Assembly (NCBI GenBank): GCA_023397655.1
Contig: JAEWTW010000043.1
Coordinates: 1 to 64,000, forward strand
Direction of reading: 5' to 3'
From: Bacillota bacterium
Lineage (GTDB): Bacteria; Bacillota; Clostridia; Christensenellales; SZUA-584
Length of the DNA stretch: 64,000 nucleotides
Shown: in pieces, positions 55,846 to 62,755 of the stretch
Position numbering within the stretch: position 1 is the stretch's first letter
Layout: each line of letters begins with the position of its first letter
Made by a program: the position numbers and the translations under genes
Notes under the pieces: model-generated
Database searches by the model: none
Told to the model about the DNA's origin: nothing
The model's input: only the letters and a program-made list of their open reading frames with translations

Positions 55846-56795
55846 TACTTCTCCGCCAGATACTTCTCAATGTCAGCCTGAATTTCCTGAAGCGCATCGC
55901 CGACGCGCGGACCGGGCCGTTCACTGAGCTCCGGATTGATGAAATAGTAGTGCTTATTCTTGACCGCGGTCAGATCGGCATAACCCACCGCCGCCACAAG
56001 GTCTTCCTCCATCACCCAGTTCGATACGATGAGTATGTCCGGATCGTCCGTCACCAGCTGCTCCACCGGGTACTCCAGCCATTCCTTATCTGTGTTCGCC
56101 GTCACACAGACGCCGCCCGCCATCTCGATCATCGTATTGATGAAGCTGCCTTTGCCGGATGTCCAGTTGCCGTATTCGCCGATGCCCATCACGTAGTAAA
56201 CGGACGGCTTTTCCGCCAGCGTGGCCGCCTTCTCCTTCACGGCTGCTTCCACCTGTGCGAGCTGCTCAATCAGCGTCGCCGCTTCAGCTTCCTTGCCCAC
56301 TGTCTTGCCGATCAGCGTGATGCTGTTGGCGATATCGTCGTAATACGTGGCCTCGCTTGCCACCACGTTGATGCCTGCTTCCTTCAGCTTCGCGATGTCC
56401 TCATTCTGCAGCCCGTTGCCGGCAAACACCACCGTGGGCTCCAGTGAAATCACCTTCTCCGCGTCAAAGCCGTTGAAGTCGCCCACCACCTCGATGTTCG
56501 CCGTCTCAGGCGGATAGGTGGAGCTGATGTCGATGCCGACGATCTTGTCCCCCAGCCCCAGCGCGAACAGTATCTCCGTCGCGCTCGGTGCGGTGGAGAT
56601 GATGCGCAAGTCCGCTGTATCCACAGCCTCCACCTCGCTGCCCATCGCGTCGGTGTCCTCCTCCATCAGGTCTTTGGGGACCGGCGTTGCGGCAGGTGCC
56701 TGCGTCGGCGTCTCCTCGCTCGCCTTGGGCGCGCAGCCAATCAGCATAGCAGCCGCCAGCATAACGGCCAGCGCAATCAAAAACAGTTTTTTCAT
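55845..56795 (-). CDS. btuF: ABC transporter substrate-binding lipoprotein (BtuF type)
   Basis: A protein of 316 residues; ATG at 56795 has GGAGG eight bases upstream. The lipobox is LIGC with the cysteine at residue 20. The periplasmic-binding fold of type III follows: IISTAPSATEILFALGLGDK, VVGDFNGFDAEKVISLEPTVV and DDPDILIVSNW. It would bind the ligand outside the membrane and deliver it to the permease. The riboswitch upstream assigns it to cobalamin or cobinamide transport. Confidence 0.92.
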   Translation of the reverse strand: MKKLFLIALAVMLAAAMLIGCAPKASEETPTQAPAATPVPKDLMEEDTDAMGSEVEAVDTADLRIISTAPSATEILFALGLGDKIVGIDISSTYPPETANIEVVGDFNGFDAEKVISLEPTVVFAGNGLQNEDIAKLKEAGINVVASEATYYDDIANSITLIGKTVGKEAEAATLIEQLAQVEAAVKEKAATLAEKPSVYYVMGIGEYGNWTSGKGSFINTMIEMAGGVCVTANTDKEWLEYPVEQLVTDDPDILIVSNWVMEEDLVAAVGYADLTAVKNKHYYFINPELSERPGPRVGDALQEIQADIEKYLAEK

Positions 56796-56856
56796 TCTCT
56801 CGTCCTCCATGAGTTAATATGTCCCACGAAGGGAAAATAACAGTATAAATTCCATC

Positions 56857-56888
56857 AAAAAAGCCCTGAGGCTGTTGATGCTCAAGGC
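56857..56888 (-). terminator. Terminator between riboswitch and btuF
   Basis: On the minus strand GCCTTGAG and CTCAGGGC form the stem (one G-U pair), followed by TTTTTTGATGG. Positioned right after the aptamer, it is the expression platform: ligand binding would favour termination. Confidence 0.82.
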
Positions 56889-56894
56889 TATGCC

Positions 56895-57110
56895 GCTTGC
56901 TGCGGCCGTCTGCATCTTCCCTCCGAAGAATTCGCGACAATACATTCAGGCAGGTTTACCGGCTCGGCTTCATCCCTCCAAGACGCCTTCCCAAGTTTCC
57001 TCAGTGGCACTTTGTCTTATCGGTCTGCCATACGGTAGCGGGGGCTGCAACGGCATTTCACCGTTTTCCCTATTATCCTCATCGGCACCGGAATGTCGGC
57101 TTATTCACTT
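56895..57110 (-). promoter_or_regulatory. Cobalamin riboswitch
   Basis: On the minus strand, from the promoter towards btuF, the conserved aptamer elements appear in order: GGTGCCGATGAGGATAATAG, GGGAA, GGTGAAATGCC, GCAGCCCCCGCTACCGT and the B12 box GCCGGTAAACCTGCC. The terminator at 56857-56888 is the expression platform. Bound adenosyl- or methyl-cobalamin should reduce transporter expression. This is a confident motif-level assignment; a covariance-model search would settle the subclass. Confidence 0.93.
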
Positions 57111-57116
57111 GAACAA

Positions 57117-57145
57117 AGAATAACATAGGCCTTTTGCACGGTCAA
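57117..57145 (-). promoter_or_regulatory. Promoter of the B12 riboswitch operon
   Basis: On the minus strand TTGACC and TATTCT are separated by 17 bases, placing the transcription start just upstream of the aptamer. Confidence 0.7.
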
Positions 57146-57264
57146 CCGTTTACCGAAAATGAGCAAGATAGTCATATCTATAACCACATTTTCTTATCAA
57201 CAGGAATCAAGTCATAAAAATCGGTATAGACAAATGAAAATAATTATTATGATAAATTTTCGTG

Positions 57265-57293
57265 TTGACAGGCATGGGTTTAGATATTAAAAT
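57265..57293 (+). promoter_or_regulatory. Promoter of tRNA-Ala
   Basis: TTGACA at 57265-57270 and TAAAAT at 57288-57293 with a 17-base spacer, about 20 bases before the tRNA. Confidence 0.7.
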
Positions 57294-57314
57294 GTTTAAT
57301 GCCGCACAAAACTT

Positions 57315-57391
57315 GGGGGATTAGCTCAGTTGGCTAGAGTGCCTGACTGGCAGTCAGGAGGTCATGGGTTCGAATCCCATATTCTCCACCA
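57315..57391 (+). tRNA. tRNA-Ala (anticodon GGC)
   Basis: The cloverleaf folds fully: acceptor GGGGGAT with ATTCTCC, D arm GCTC/GAGT, anticodon arm CCTGA/TCAGG around CTGGCAG (anticodon GGC), T arm ATGGG/CCCAT with loop TTCGAAT, discriminator A and encoded CCA. The acceptor contains the G3-U70 pair, the identity element for alanyl-tRNA synthetase. An integrase gene ends 83 bases downstream, so the 3' end is the probable insertion site of the element that follows. Confidence 0.96.
57372..57391 (+). other. Predicted left attachment site (attL core) in tRNA-Ala 3' end
   Basis: Tyrosine integrases encoded next to a tRNA usually recombine in the T-loop or 3' end. The integrase here lies directly beside it, facing the tRNA. 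The matching copy (attR) must be beyond the window, so the exact core cannot be verified. Confidence 0.5.
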
Positions 57392-57396
57392 TCAAA

Positions 57397-57436
57397 AAAA
57401 GCCCTTGAAATAGGCATTTCAGGGGCTTTAACTTTA
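57397..57436 (+). terminator. Terminator after tRNA-Ala
   Basis: AAAGCCCTTGAAAT and the near-complement ATTTCAGGGGCTTT form a stem with a four-base loop, then AACTTTAT. Because it lies on the element side of the tRNA, it could belong to the element. Confidence 0.75.
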
Positions 57437-57473
57437 TCCGGAGATCACTTTTTTTTCCGCTAAAAATGGCCGA

Positions 57474-58646
57474 TTACTGCATTTTTACTGCATCAGGATT
57501 TTTTCCCGTCTCTTTTTCGTTCAAATGGCGGTTCAGAGAGGCTATTGCATCCTGTTCTTTTTGTTCTGACAGATGGGTGTATATCTTAAGCGTCACCTTG
57601 ATATCAGCATGTCCAAGAAAGCGCTGCGCACTCTTTATATCTACCCCGGCATTATATAGGATTGTCGCATAAGTATGTCTGAACATATGCGGCGTAAGGT
57701 TGGCGATCACGCTAAGTTTTGGCCGTGTTCGTGATGCGTCCCGGCCTCCGGCCTGAATGTTCAGATAATGCATATAGCTTTGCCATGCCCTCTTGAACGC
57801 TATCTCTGACATAATCCCGCCATCGGCGGCGGGACATACCATCGCTGAGGCGGCGGCTTTCCTTGCTGCCTTTACAGCGTCCAAAATGCTATCGGGCAGG
57901 GGTATCGTGCGGATGCCTGAATCTGTTTTGGGGCTTTGGACTTTTGCTTGATTACCATCGAAAACCGCCGCCTTATTCACAGTGACGGTTTTATTTTTAA
58001 GGCTGATATCACTCCACGTTAATGCAACGAGCTCACCCCGCCGTAAACCGCAATAGAGCAGCAGCAGCACAGGCACACCCATTCTGTGGCCGGCGTAGGT
58101 ACTGGTGACAAGCTGCGTCTCTTCGTCGGTGAGCGGCCGCCGCCGCGCCGGTGCTTTGGAGGGTACCTTTACGGCGGAAAACACATTTCGATATATTACA
58201 TCATTGTCCATGGCCAGCTTAAGAATCTGGGCGGCGGTCAGCTTAATCTTTTTCAATGTGCTCTCTGCCTTGCCGCTTTCAGCAAGCCGGTTCACAATGG
58301 CCTGTATGTGATGAACTTTCAGATCCTTGAGCTTATATGTTGCCAGCTCCGGGAGCAGGTGCTTATCAAGTATCGTCTTATACATCTCTCGAGTTGTGAC
58401 GCTGATACCAGGCTTGAAATCTCGCAGCCATACCGCCGCCAGCTCTCCAAACGTCATTTTCTCGTTGCTGGACAGCGTACCATGGCGGAGCTGCCGCTCA
58501 TATTCAGAGGCCTTTGTTTCCAGCTCTTTGAGCGTCTTAGCGTATATGGTTTTACGCTGCGGCTTGCCATCCGGGCGGCGGCCAACGGTGATAGAGCGCT
58601 GGTAGAATCCATCCGGGCGCTTCCTAATCTTCGCTTCTCTGGGCAT
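57474..58646 (-). CDS. int: Tyrosine-type site-specific integrase
   Basis: A protein of 390 residues. It has a short Arm-binding N-terminus (RKRPDGFYQRSITVGRRPDG), an SAM-like core-binding domain (about 65-165) and the catalytic domain. Its active-site set is complete: Arg in LLYCGLRRGELVALTW, Lys region in SPKTDSGIRTIPLP, His-x-x-Arg in HMFRHTYAT, His in FLGHADIKVT and nucleophile Tyr in LKIYTHL. It catalyses excision and integration at the tRNA-Ala. Its ribosome-binding site lies inside the last codons of the XRE gene, and ATG follows that stop directly, so repressor and integrase form one operon. Confidence 0.95.
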   Translation of the reverse strand: MPREAKIRKRPDGFYQRSITVGRRPDGKPQRKTIYAKTLKELETKASEYERQLRHGTLSSNEKMTFGELAAVWLRDFKPGISVTTREMYKTILDKHLLPELATYKLKDLKVHHIQAIVNRLAESGKAESTLKKIKLTAAQILKLAMDNDVIYRNVFSAVKVPSKAPARRRPLTDEETQLVTSTYAGHRMGVPVLLLLYCGLRRGELVALTWSDISLKNKTVTVNKAAVFDGNQAKVQSPKTDSGIRTIPLPDSILDAVKAARKAAASAMVCPAADGGIMSEIAFKRAWQSYMHYLNIQAGGRDASRTRPKLSVIANLTPHMFRHTYATILYNAGVDIKSAQRFLGHADIKVTLKIYTHLSEQKEQDAIASLNRHLNEKETGKNPDAVKMQ

Positions 58647-58647
58647 T

Positions 58648-59322
58648 TTAAATTTCCTCCTCCAATTCTTCTATTGGCAAACATGAATCATAACAGAATT
58701 GAGACACCTTTTCTGCGAAGTCCATTGCAAATTTACGTATTGATTCCACCATTATCCATTCTCTATATTGGATTTGTTCTTTTACTATGTCCATATAACT
58801 AACACCCATCGCCGTTTTTATATCTTCACGTTCATCTTCCAATAACTTCTTTATTTTTTCTTTATAACCATTCTTATATGATACATAACTCACAACGTTC
58901 CAAAAGAAATCGTAAGAGCGACTATCTGCAATCAGCTGATTCATTGCCATTAGTCTATACATATCAGGAGGAAAGCCTCTATTTGCTGAATCATTATAGC
59001 GCTTAAGTTCATTGATAGCTGCGTCTTCCAATCCAAGTTCCGCACCAATTTGAACATTTTTTCTTTCTCTTGTCGGTGATGCTCCAAGCAGATAGTCATA
59101 AGGCACATCGAAGAAATCAGCAATAAATTTAAACCGCATAATATCCGGTACCGTTTCCCCATTTGCATATGAGCTGATAGTCTGTCTGGTGACTTTCAGA
59201 CCGCTATTCTTAAAAGCATCTGCTAAATCGGTCTGAGTCATGTTTTTTTCAGCTAAGAGCATCCTTAGGCGTGTTGGAAAGGGCTTTTCATACTCATTTG
59301 TTGTTAGTTTTTTCTTATCCAT
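58648..59322 (-). CDS. XRE-family transcriptional repressor of the element
   Basis: A protein of 224 residues. The N-terminal helix-turn-helix (about 17-80) is of the Cro/CI type: MTQTDLADAFKNSG, VTRQTISSYANGETVPD. The rest (about 80-224) is helical and AT-rich in codon use, without a LexA-type protease motif, so release probably depends on ligand or partner rather than self-cleavage. It starts with GAGGTAAAGT ATG. It is divergent from the small HTH genes and co-directional with int. Confidence 0.88.
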   Translation of the reverse strand: MDKKKLTTNEYEKPFPTRLRMLLAEKNMTQTDLADAFKNSGLKVTRQTISSYANGETVPDIMRFKFIADFFDVPYDYLLGASPTRERKNVQIGAELGLEDAAINELKRYNDSANRGFPPDMYRLMAMNQLIADSRSYDFFWNVVSYVSYKNGYKEKIKKLLEDEREDIKTAMGVSYMDIVKEQIQYREWIMVESIRKFAMDFAEKVSQFCYDSCLPIEELEEEI

Positions 59323-59466
59323 ACTTTACCTCATGAGTGCATGTTAGTTTTCTCTGTATGTTTTTATTTGTGTTAATTCTCTCTTGACCATGTAATTTAT
59401 TTTGACTTAAAATAAGTATAACTAAAATAATTACATCAGTCAATAACCTATTAAAAGGGGGTACAC
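59323..59466. promoter_or_regulatory. Divergent AT-rich control region
   Basis: Very AT-rich. A possible plus-strand promoter is TTGACC at 59384-59389 with TTAAAA 17 bases later, and a second TTGACT with TAAAAT lies slightly downstream. It probably holds the operators for the XRE repressor. I could not find a convincing perfect operator repeat. Confidence 0.45.
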
Positions 59467-59655
59467 ATGAACTCTAAAGAAATTAGGGCGGCGATCAAGG
59501 CGGCGGGACTGTTCCAGTATCAAGTAGCGCGTGAATGCGGGGTGAATGAGGTTACTTTCATCCGCTGGCTGCGCGATCCTCTGACACCAGACCGGGCGGC
59601 GGCTGTCCAGGCGGCTATCAAAAAGCTGGCGGCGGAACACAGGGAGTGTGTGTAA
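59467..59655 (+). CDS. Small helix-turn-helix protein (Cro-like)
   Basis: A protein of 62 residues with AAGGGGG five bases before ATG. IRAAIKAAGLFQYQVARECGVNEVTFIRWL is a single helix-turn-helix (quoted in part as VARECGVNEVTFIRWL), followed by a short alanine-rich helix. It is likely a Cro or antirepressor-type regulator of the element. It is the first gene after the divergent control region and its stop overlaps the next start (TAATG). Confidence 0.75.
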   Translation: MNSKEIRAAIKAAGLFQYQVARECGVNEVTFIRWLRDPLTPDRAAAVQAAIKKLAAEHRECV

Positions 59656-59855
59656 TGGCTCAGGATAAGCGCTCAGTGGGCAAGAACACATATTCGGCGG
59701 CGGATGTATCGGAATATCTGGGCATATCGCGAGTGGGTAGTTACAACCTGATGCAGTCTAAAGGCTTCCCCGCGTTCCGAATCGGGCGGCGGATTCTTGT
59801 AACCAAAGAAGCCTTTGATAAGTGGCTCCAAGCGCAGCAGGGTAAAGGTGCATGA
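59655..59855 (+). CDS. Excisionase-type helix-turn-helix (MerR-like/DNA-binding) protein
   Basis: A protein of 66 residues. TYSAADVSEYLGISRVGSYNL is the winged-helix of excisionase-family (HTH_17) proteins and AFRIGRRILVTKEAFDKWL the conserved wing and C-terminal helix. It probably assists excision by binding near the attachment site, or acts as a replication or partition accessory. It overlaps the preceding HTH gene. Confidence 0.85.
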   Translation: MAQDKRSVGKNTYSAADVSEYLGISRVGSYNLMQSKGFPAFRIGRRILVTKEAFDKWLQAQQGKGA

Positions 59856-59877
59856 TGGACAGACCCTCCAGACGATC

Positions 59878-60062
59878 AGCCGCCGCCAGCTGCACGAATG
59901 GCGCGGCGGGACATGCAGAGCCGCCGCTCTGCCGCTAGTGGAGGCAATCCGCACCGCCGCTCATGCAGTCATAGAACCGCCGCACCGCCGCCGCTATGTG
60001 CTCAGCGTGGCGCGTAGGGCTTCTATGAGCCGCCGCCAGATGGACGAATGGAGCGGCGGGAC
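59878..60062. repeat. GCCGCC hairpin repeat pair (element-specific family, left copy)
   Basis: Two copies of a 35-nt hairpin, 59878-59912 and 60028-60062, share AGCCGCCGCC at the left, CACGAATGG or GACGAATGG in the loop and GCGGCGGGAC at the right. The arms CCGCCGC and GCGGCGG pair. Between them lie several CCGCCGCACCGCCG units and the module AGCGTGGCGCGTAGGGCTTC (60004-60023). The region from 59856 to 60111 holds no convincing gene. Confidence 0.82.
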
Positions 60063-60111
60063 ACATTCAACGGCGGGAATATAACTTAGGTGAAAGGCAG
60101 GAATGTATTAT

Positions 60112-61011
60112 ATGGCGTGGGTGTCTGTACACCAACAAGTCCGGGATCATAGGAAAACGCGGGCGCTTTTCAGGGAGCTTAATATTAGCCGGGCAGAGGC
60201 TATAGGGACGCTTGTACTGCTCTGGACATGGGCGCTGGATAATTGCGATGAAACCGGAAAATTGCTCAGCTGCACCATAGATGATATTGCGGCGGCTTCA
60301 TACTGGAATGGAAACCCGTGCGATTTATATAATGCGCTCGTGAAAGTCCGCTGGATTGATGATGTCGGCGGAGATATTTTTGTGCATGATTGGAACGACT
60401 TCAATAAGCCTTTTCATGACTATATAGAACGAAAGGCAAAAGACAGGCTGCGGAAACAGCGCAAGAATTCCGCAGGAAATACCACGGAAATTCCGCAGGA
60501 AGCTCCGCAAGAATTCCATGTGTCACCATCACCATCACCATCACCATCACCTGCACATATACCATCACAGCAGGAAGAAAGAGAAGATACTACGCCTAGC
60601 GGCGGAGTGCCTATCGGCACTCATCAAGAGGCAGACCGGTACCAGCAGTTATATGATCACTACATGACGCTGGGCCTTATAAAACATAAAGCCCTCACAA
60701 AGGAAATGCGCAATGCGATAGATATAGCGGTGCGGCGGTGCGGGTATGATTGGGACATGCTCAAACAGCTTCTTGATCGTCATGCATACGTTGTGAATAT
60801 AACGGCTCATGCCGATTATCCGGTTGAAGCGCGTGGCCTTGCCGTATTCTTCGGGCAGAAAGTGCGTGATGGTTCACTTCTTATATGCTCAGAGTATGCG
60901 GACGATGGGGCAAAATGGTTGAGGTATAAAGACGGTATTCTAAAAAAATCTTATAAAGAGTCGAAGAATGTAAACCCATTTTTCGAAATCGCAAAAAGGA
61001 TGAGTGAATGA
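60112..61011 (+). CDS. Replisome-organizer-like (DnaD/phage-type) replication protein
   Basis: A protein of 299 residues. I place the start at ATG 60112, since AGGA is nine bases upstream; an ATG three codons earlier is too close. The N-terminal winged-helix region (about 1-120) resembles phage replisome organizers (VSVHQQVRDHRKTRALFRE, HDWNDFNKPFHDYIERKAKDR). A Ser-Pro hexanucleotide repeat (SPSPSPSPSP) forms a linker near 145, and a DnaD/DnaB-like C-terminal part follows (ITKEMRNAIDIAVRRCGYDWD). It probably opens the element's replication origin and recruits the helicase loader. Confidence 0.75.
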   Translation: MAWVSVHQQVRDHRKTRALFRELNISRAEAIGTLVLLWTWALDNCDETGKLLSCTIDDIAAASYWNGNPCDLYNALVKVRWIDDVGGDIFVHDWNDFNKPFHDYIERKAKDRLRKQRKNSAGNTTEIPQEAPQEFHVSPSPSPSPSPAHIPSQQEEREDTTPSGGVPIGTHQEADRYQQLYDHYMTLGLIKHKALTKEMRNAIDIAVRRCGYDWDMLKQLLDRHAYVVNITAHADYPVEARGLAVFFGQKVRDGSLLICSEYADDGAKWLRYKDGILKKSYKESKNVNPFFEIAKRMSE

Positions 61012-61012
61012 A

Positions 61013-61456
61013 ATGAGTGAGAATAATATTGTGGTCATGCATAGCCAAGCCCAGCAGCGCAAAATTGAATTCATGAGTGAAAAGGATGTGGCTGTCACGG
61101 TTGGGACTGTTCGAGAATTCTTCCGTATTCAAAGTGACAACCCTCAGTATACAATTAAGCTATGGCATAGATATCTATGTGATGAGCCGCGCATACTTGT
61201 ACAGCAAGCCTTTGACGAGTATATATCAAGCAATAAATTCAGTCCTTCCCCTGCTGAGATTTTGGAGCTTATTGAAAAGGCAAAATGGAAGCTATGGCAG
61301 GAATCACAATGCAATGAGCTTTTTGGAGAAAAGCCGCGGCGGCTGCCTGATGCATTCACCCCACGAAGTATAACCCGTATACCAAAACGATTCGAGACTA
61401 TAAACATGGAGAGGGCTTTTAAAAGCATCACCGATGTGAAGATGATTGAAGAATAA
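61013..61456 (+). CDS. Helicase-loader inhibitor (G39P-like) protein
   Basis: A protein of 147 residues if ATG 61013 is used; it begins one base after the previous stop. A GTG at 61004 with AAGGA three bases upstream is the alternative. KLWHRYLCDEPRILVQQAFDEYISSNKFSPSPAEILELI (quoted in short as LWHRYLCDEPRI and KFSPSPAEI) fits the N-terminal domain of phage replicative-helicase loaders or inhibitors of the G39P type. A role in loading DnaB-type helicase onto the origin is inferred from family and context. Confidence 0.65.
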   Translation: MSENNIVVMHSQAQQRKIEFMSEKDVAVTVGTVREFFRIQSDNPQYTIKLWHRYLCDEPRILVQQAFDEYISSNKFSPSPAEILELIEKAKWKLWQESQCNELFGEKPRRLPDAFTPRSITRIPKRFETINMERAFKSITDVKMIEE

Positions 61457-61459
61457 AAA

Positions 61460-61515
61460 GCAGCCCCCGAAAGAGCCGCCGCGACAGGCATATTATAACT
61501 CATTTCGGGGGGTGC
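61460..61515 (+). promoter_or_regulatory. Stem-loop hiding the ribosome-binding site of the sigma-like gene
   Basis: GCAGCCCCCGAAA at 61460-61472 can pair with TTTCGGGGGGTGC at 61503-61515 (nine bp, a G-G mismatch, then three bp) over a 30-base loop. The right arm contains the GGGGGG ribosome-binding site of the next gene, seven bases before its ATG at 61520. If formed in the mRNA it would block translation initiation. Confidence 0.7.
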
Positions 61516-61519
61516 ATCA

Positions 61520-62281
61520 ATGACGAATGAAGAATTAGTTTTGAACATCCGCAGCGGCCAGCTGCACCTTATGAAAGACCTCTATAAGCAGAACAGAGGG
61601 ATCATCTATCGAACCGCCCGGAAATACAGCAGCATGAAGCTGACAGCGGCGGCGGACATCGAGGATTTTATGCAGACCGGCTATATCGCATTGGCGGCGG
61701 CGGTGGAGGGCTACGAGCAAAGCAAAGGCGCGTTTGTCCTATATCTCTTGCCGTGGCTCAGGTCCAGTATGCGGCGGCTCATAGGGCTTGATGGGGCGCG
61801 TAAATCATACATCGGCGCAGCGTCACTGGATGAAGTTATACCGGGGTCGGAGGGTGAAACAACGCGAGGTGATTTGATCGTCGATGAAAGCGCAGAGGAT
61901 CCGTGCGCGGCGGCGGCTCTGGAAGATATGCGGCTTGCTGTCCGGGCGGCGGTAGATCGGCTCCCGGACAAGCAGCGCAGCGTGATACATTTCCATTACT
62001 TCAACGGCTATAAATACAAAGAATACCCGCTGGGATATCATTATGCGGTCAGGGAGCAGCAGAAAGCCATGGAGAAGCTCAGGCGGGACAAAGAGCTGCA
62101 GCGGCTTGTGACTGCCAGCATGACGCCGATATATCGTCATGTATCGCTTGACGCATATCACACCTCATGGAATAGCGCGGTGGAGCTGGCTGTTATGCAA
62201 AGAGAAGTTATCTTTGAGAGGATCAGGAAGCTCATGCTGTCACATGGCTATGATGGGGATATACCCAGCGAGGTATCATAG
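61520..62281 (+). CDS. Sigma-70-like factor of the element
   Basis: A protein of 253 residues resembling sigma-70 family factors of phages and conjugative elements. Region 2-like part about 20-100 (DIEDFMQTGYIALAAAVEGYE, YLLPWLRSSMRRLIG). Region 4-like part about 145-200 (DRLPDKQRSVIHFHYFNGYK), with a C-terminal extension to residue 253. It may direct expression of late or transfer genes beyond the window. Translation is predicted to be controlled by the stem-loop at its ribosome-binding site. Confidence 0.78.
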   Translation: MTNEELVLNIRSGQLHLMKDLYKQNRGIIYRTARKYSSMKLTAAADIEDFMQTGYIALAAAVEGYEQSKGAFVLYLLPWLRSSMRRLIGLDGARKSYIGAASLDEVIPGSEGETTRGDLIVDESAEDPCAAAALEDMRLAVRAAVDRLPDKQRSVIHFHYFNGYKYKEYPLGYHYAVREQQKAMEKLRRDKELQRLVTASMTPIYRHVSLDAYHTSWNSAVELAVMQREVIFERIRKLMLSHGYDGDIPSEVS

Positions 62282-62288
62282 CGCATAG

Positions 62289-62525
62289 CGGCGGCACGGC
62301 GGTGCATCCGGGACATAGTGAACTTTCTGAACTCCTTTATACATTCGGCACTTTTGGCACTCCTATAAGGAGAACCGCAGCCAATACAAGGTGGGCGGCG
62401 GCGGCGGGATGCATCCACCAATCTGCACTTTCTGCACTCCTATAAGGAGAACTGAGCTATATAACAATGATCGAAGGGCGGCGGCGGTGCGGTGGGCATT
62501 CCGATCTTTCCGAACTCCCTATAAG
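62289..62525 (+). repeat. Iteron-like cluster of internally duplicated, covarying repeats
   Basis: Four copies at about 62319-62340, 62346-62372, 62423-62449 and 62501-62525. Each contains a short word twice, joined by CTTT and ending in CTCC: TGAACT/TGAACT, GGCACT/GGCACT, TGCACT/TGCACT and CCGATC/CCGAAC. Copies two and three end with CTCCTATAAGGAG, an inverted repeat of 13 bases. GGCGGC-rich stretches precede most copies. The word changes between copies but is kept within each copy. Confidence 0.72.
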
Positions 62526-62539
62526 ACAGCGGAATATCA

Positions 62540-62601
62540 GTAACCCTTCCCCCCATGTTCAGAGGTGAAAGAAGGGAAAGCCGAACGCAAGGGAAGGTTA
62601 G
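62540..62601. other. Long inverted repeat after the iteron-like cluster
   Basis: TAACCCTTCCC at about 62541-62551 and GGGAAGGTTA at 62591-62600 can pair (one bulge) around 39 bases. The stretch 62602-62755 shows nothing I can identify; it has no supported gene. Confidence 0.5.
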
Positions 62602-62755
62602 AATTCGTCCACACCCGAAAAAATCAAAATTCTCTGAAAATGCCGGGTTAACTGAAAAAGTCAGGACATAAAGCAAAAGATCATGCCATTTTGGGCTATA
62701 TTTCGATATTTTAACCCGCCGTCAAAAAGAGCTCAGCAGGGTCCATATACTCATG

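Noticed and set aside
57115..57314. Possible small gene between riboswitch and tRNA
   Set aside because: AT-rich, holds the two divergent promoters, and has no frame with a start signal.
59815..60084. An 89-residue plus-strand frame through the GCCGCC repeats
   Set aside because: It begins inside the excisionase-like gene, has no ribosome-binding site and only translates the two hairpins as SRRQ-type repeats.
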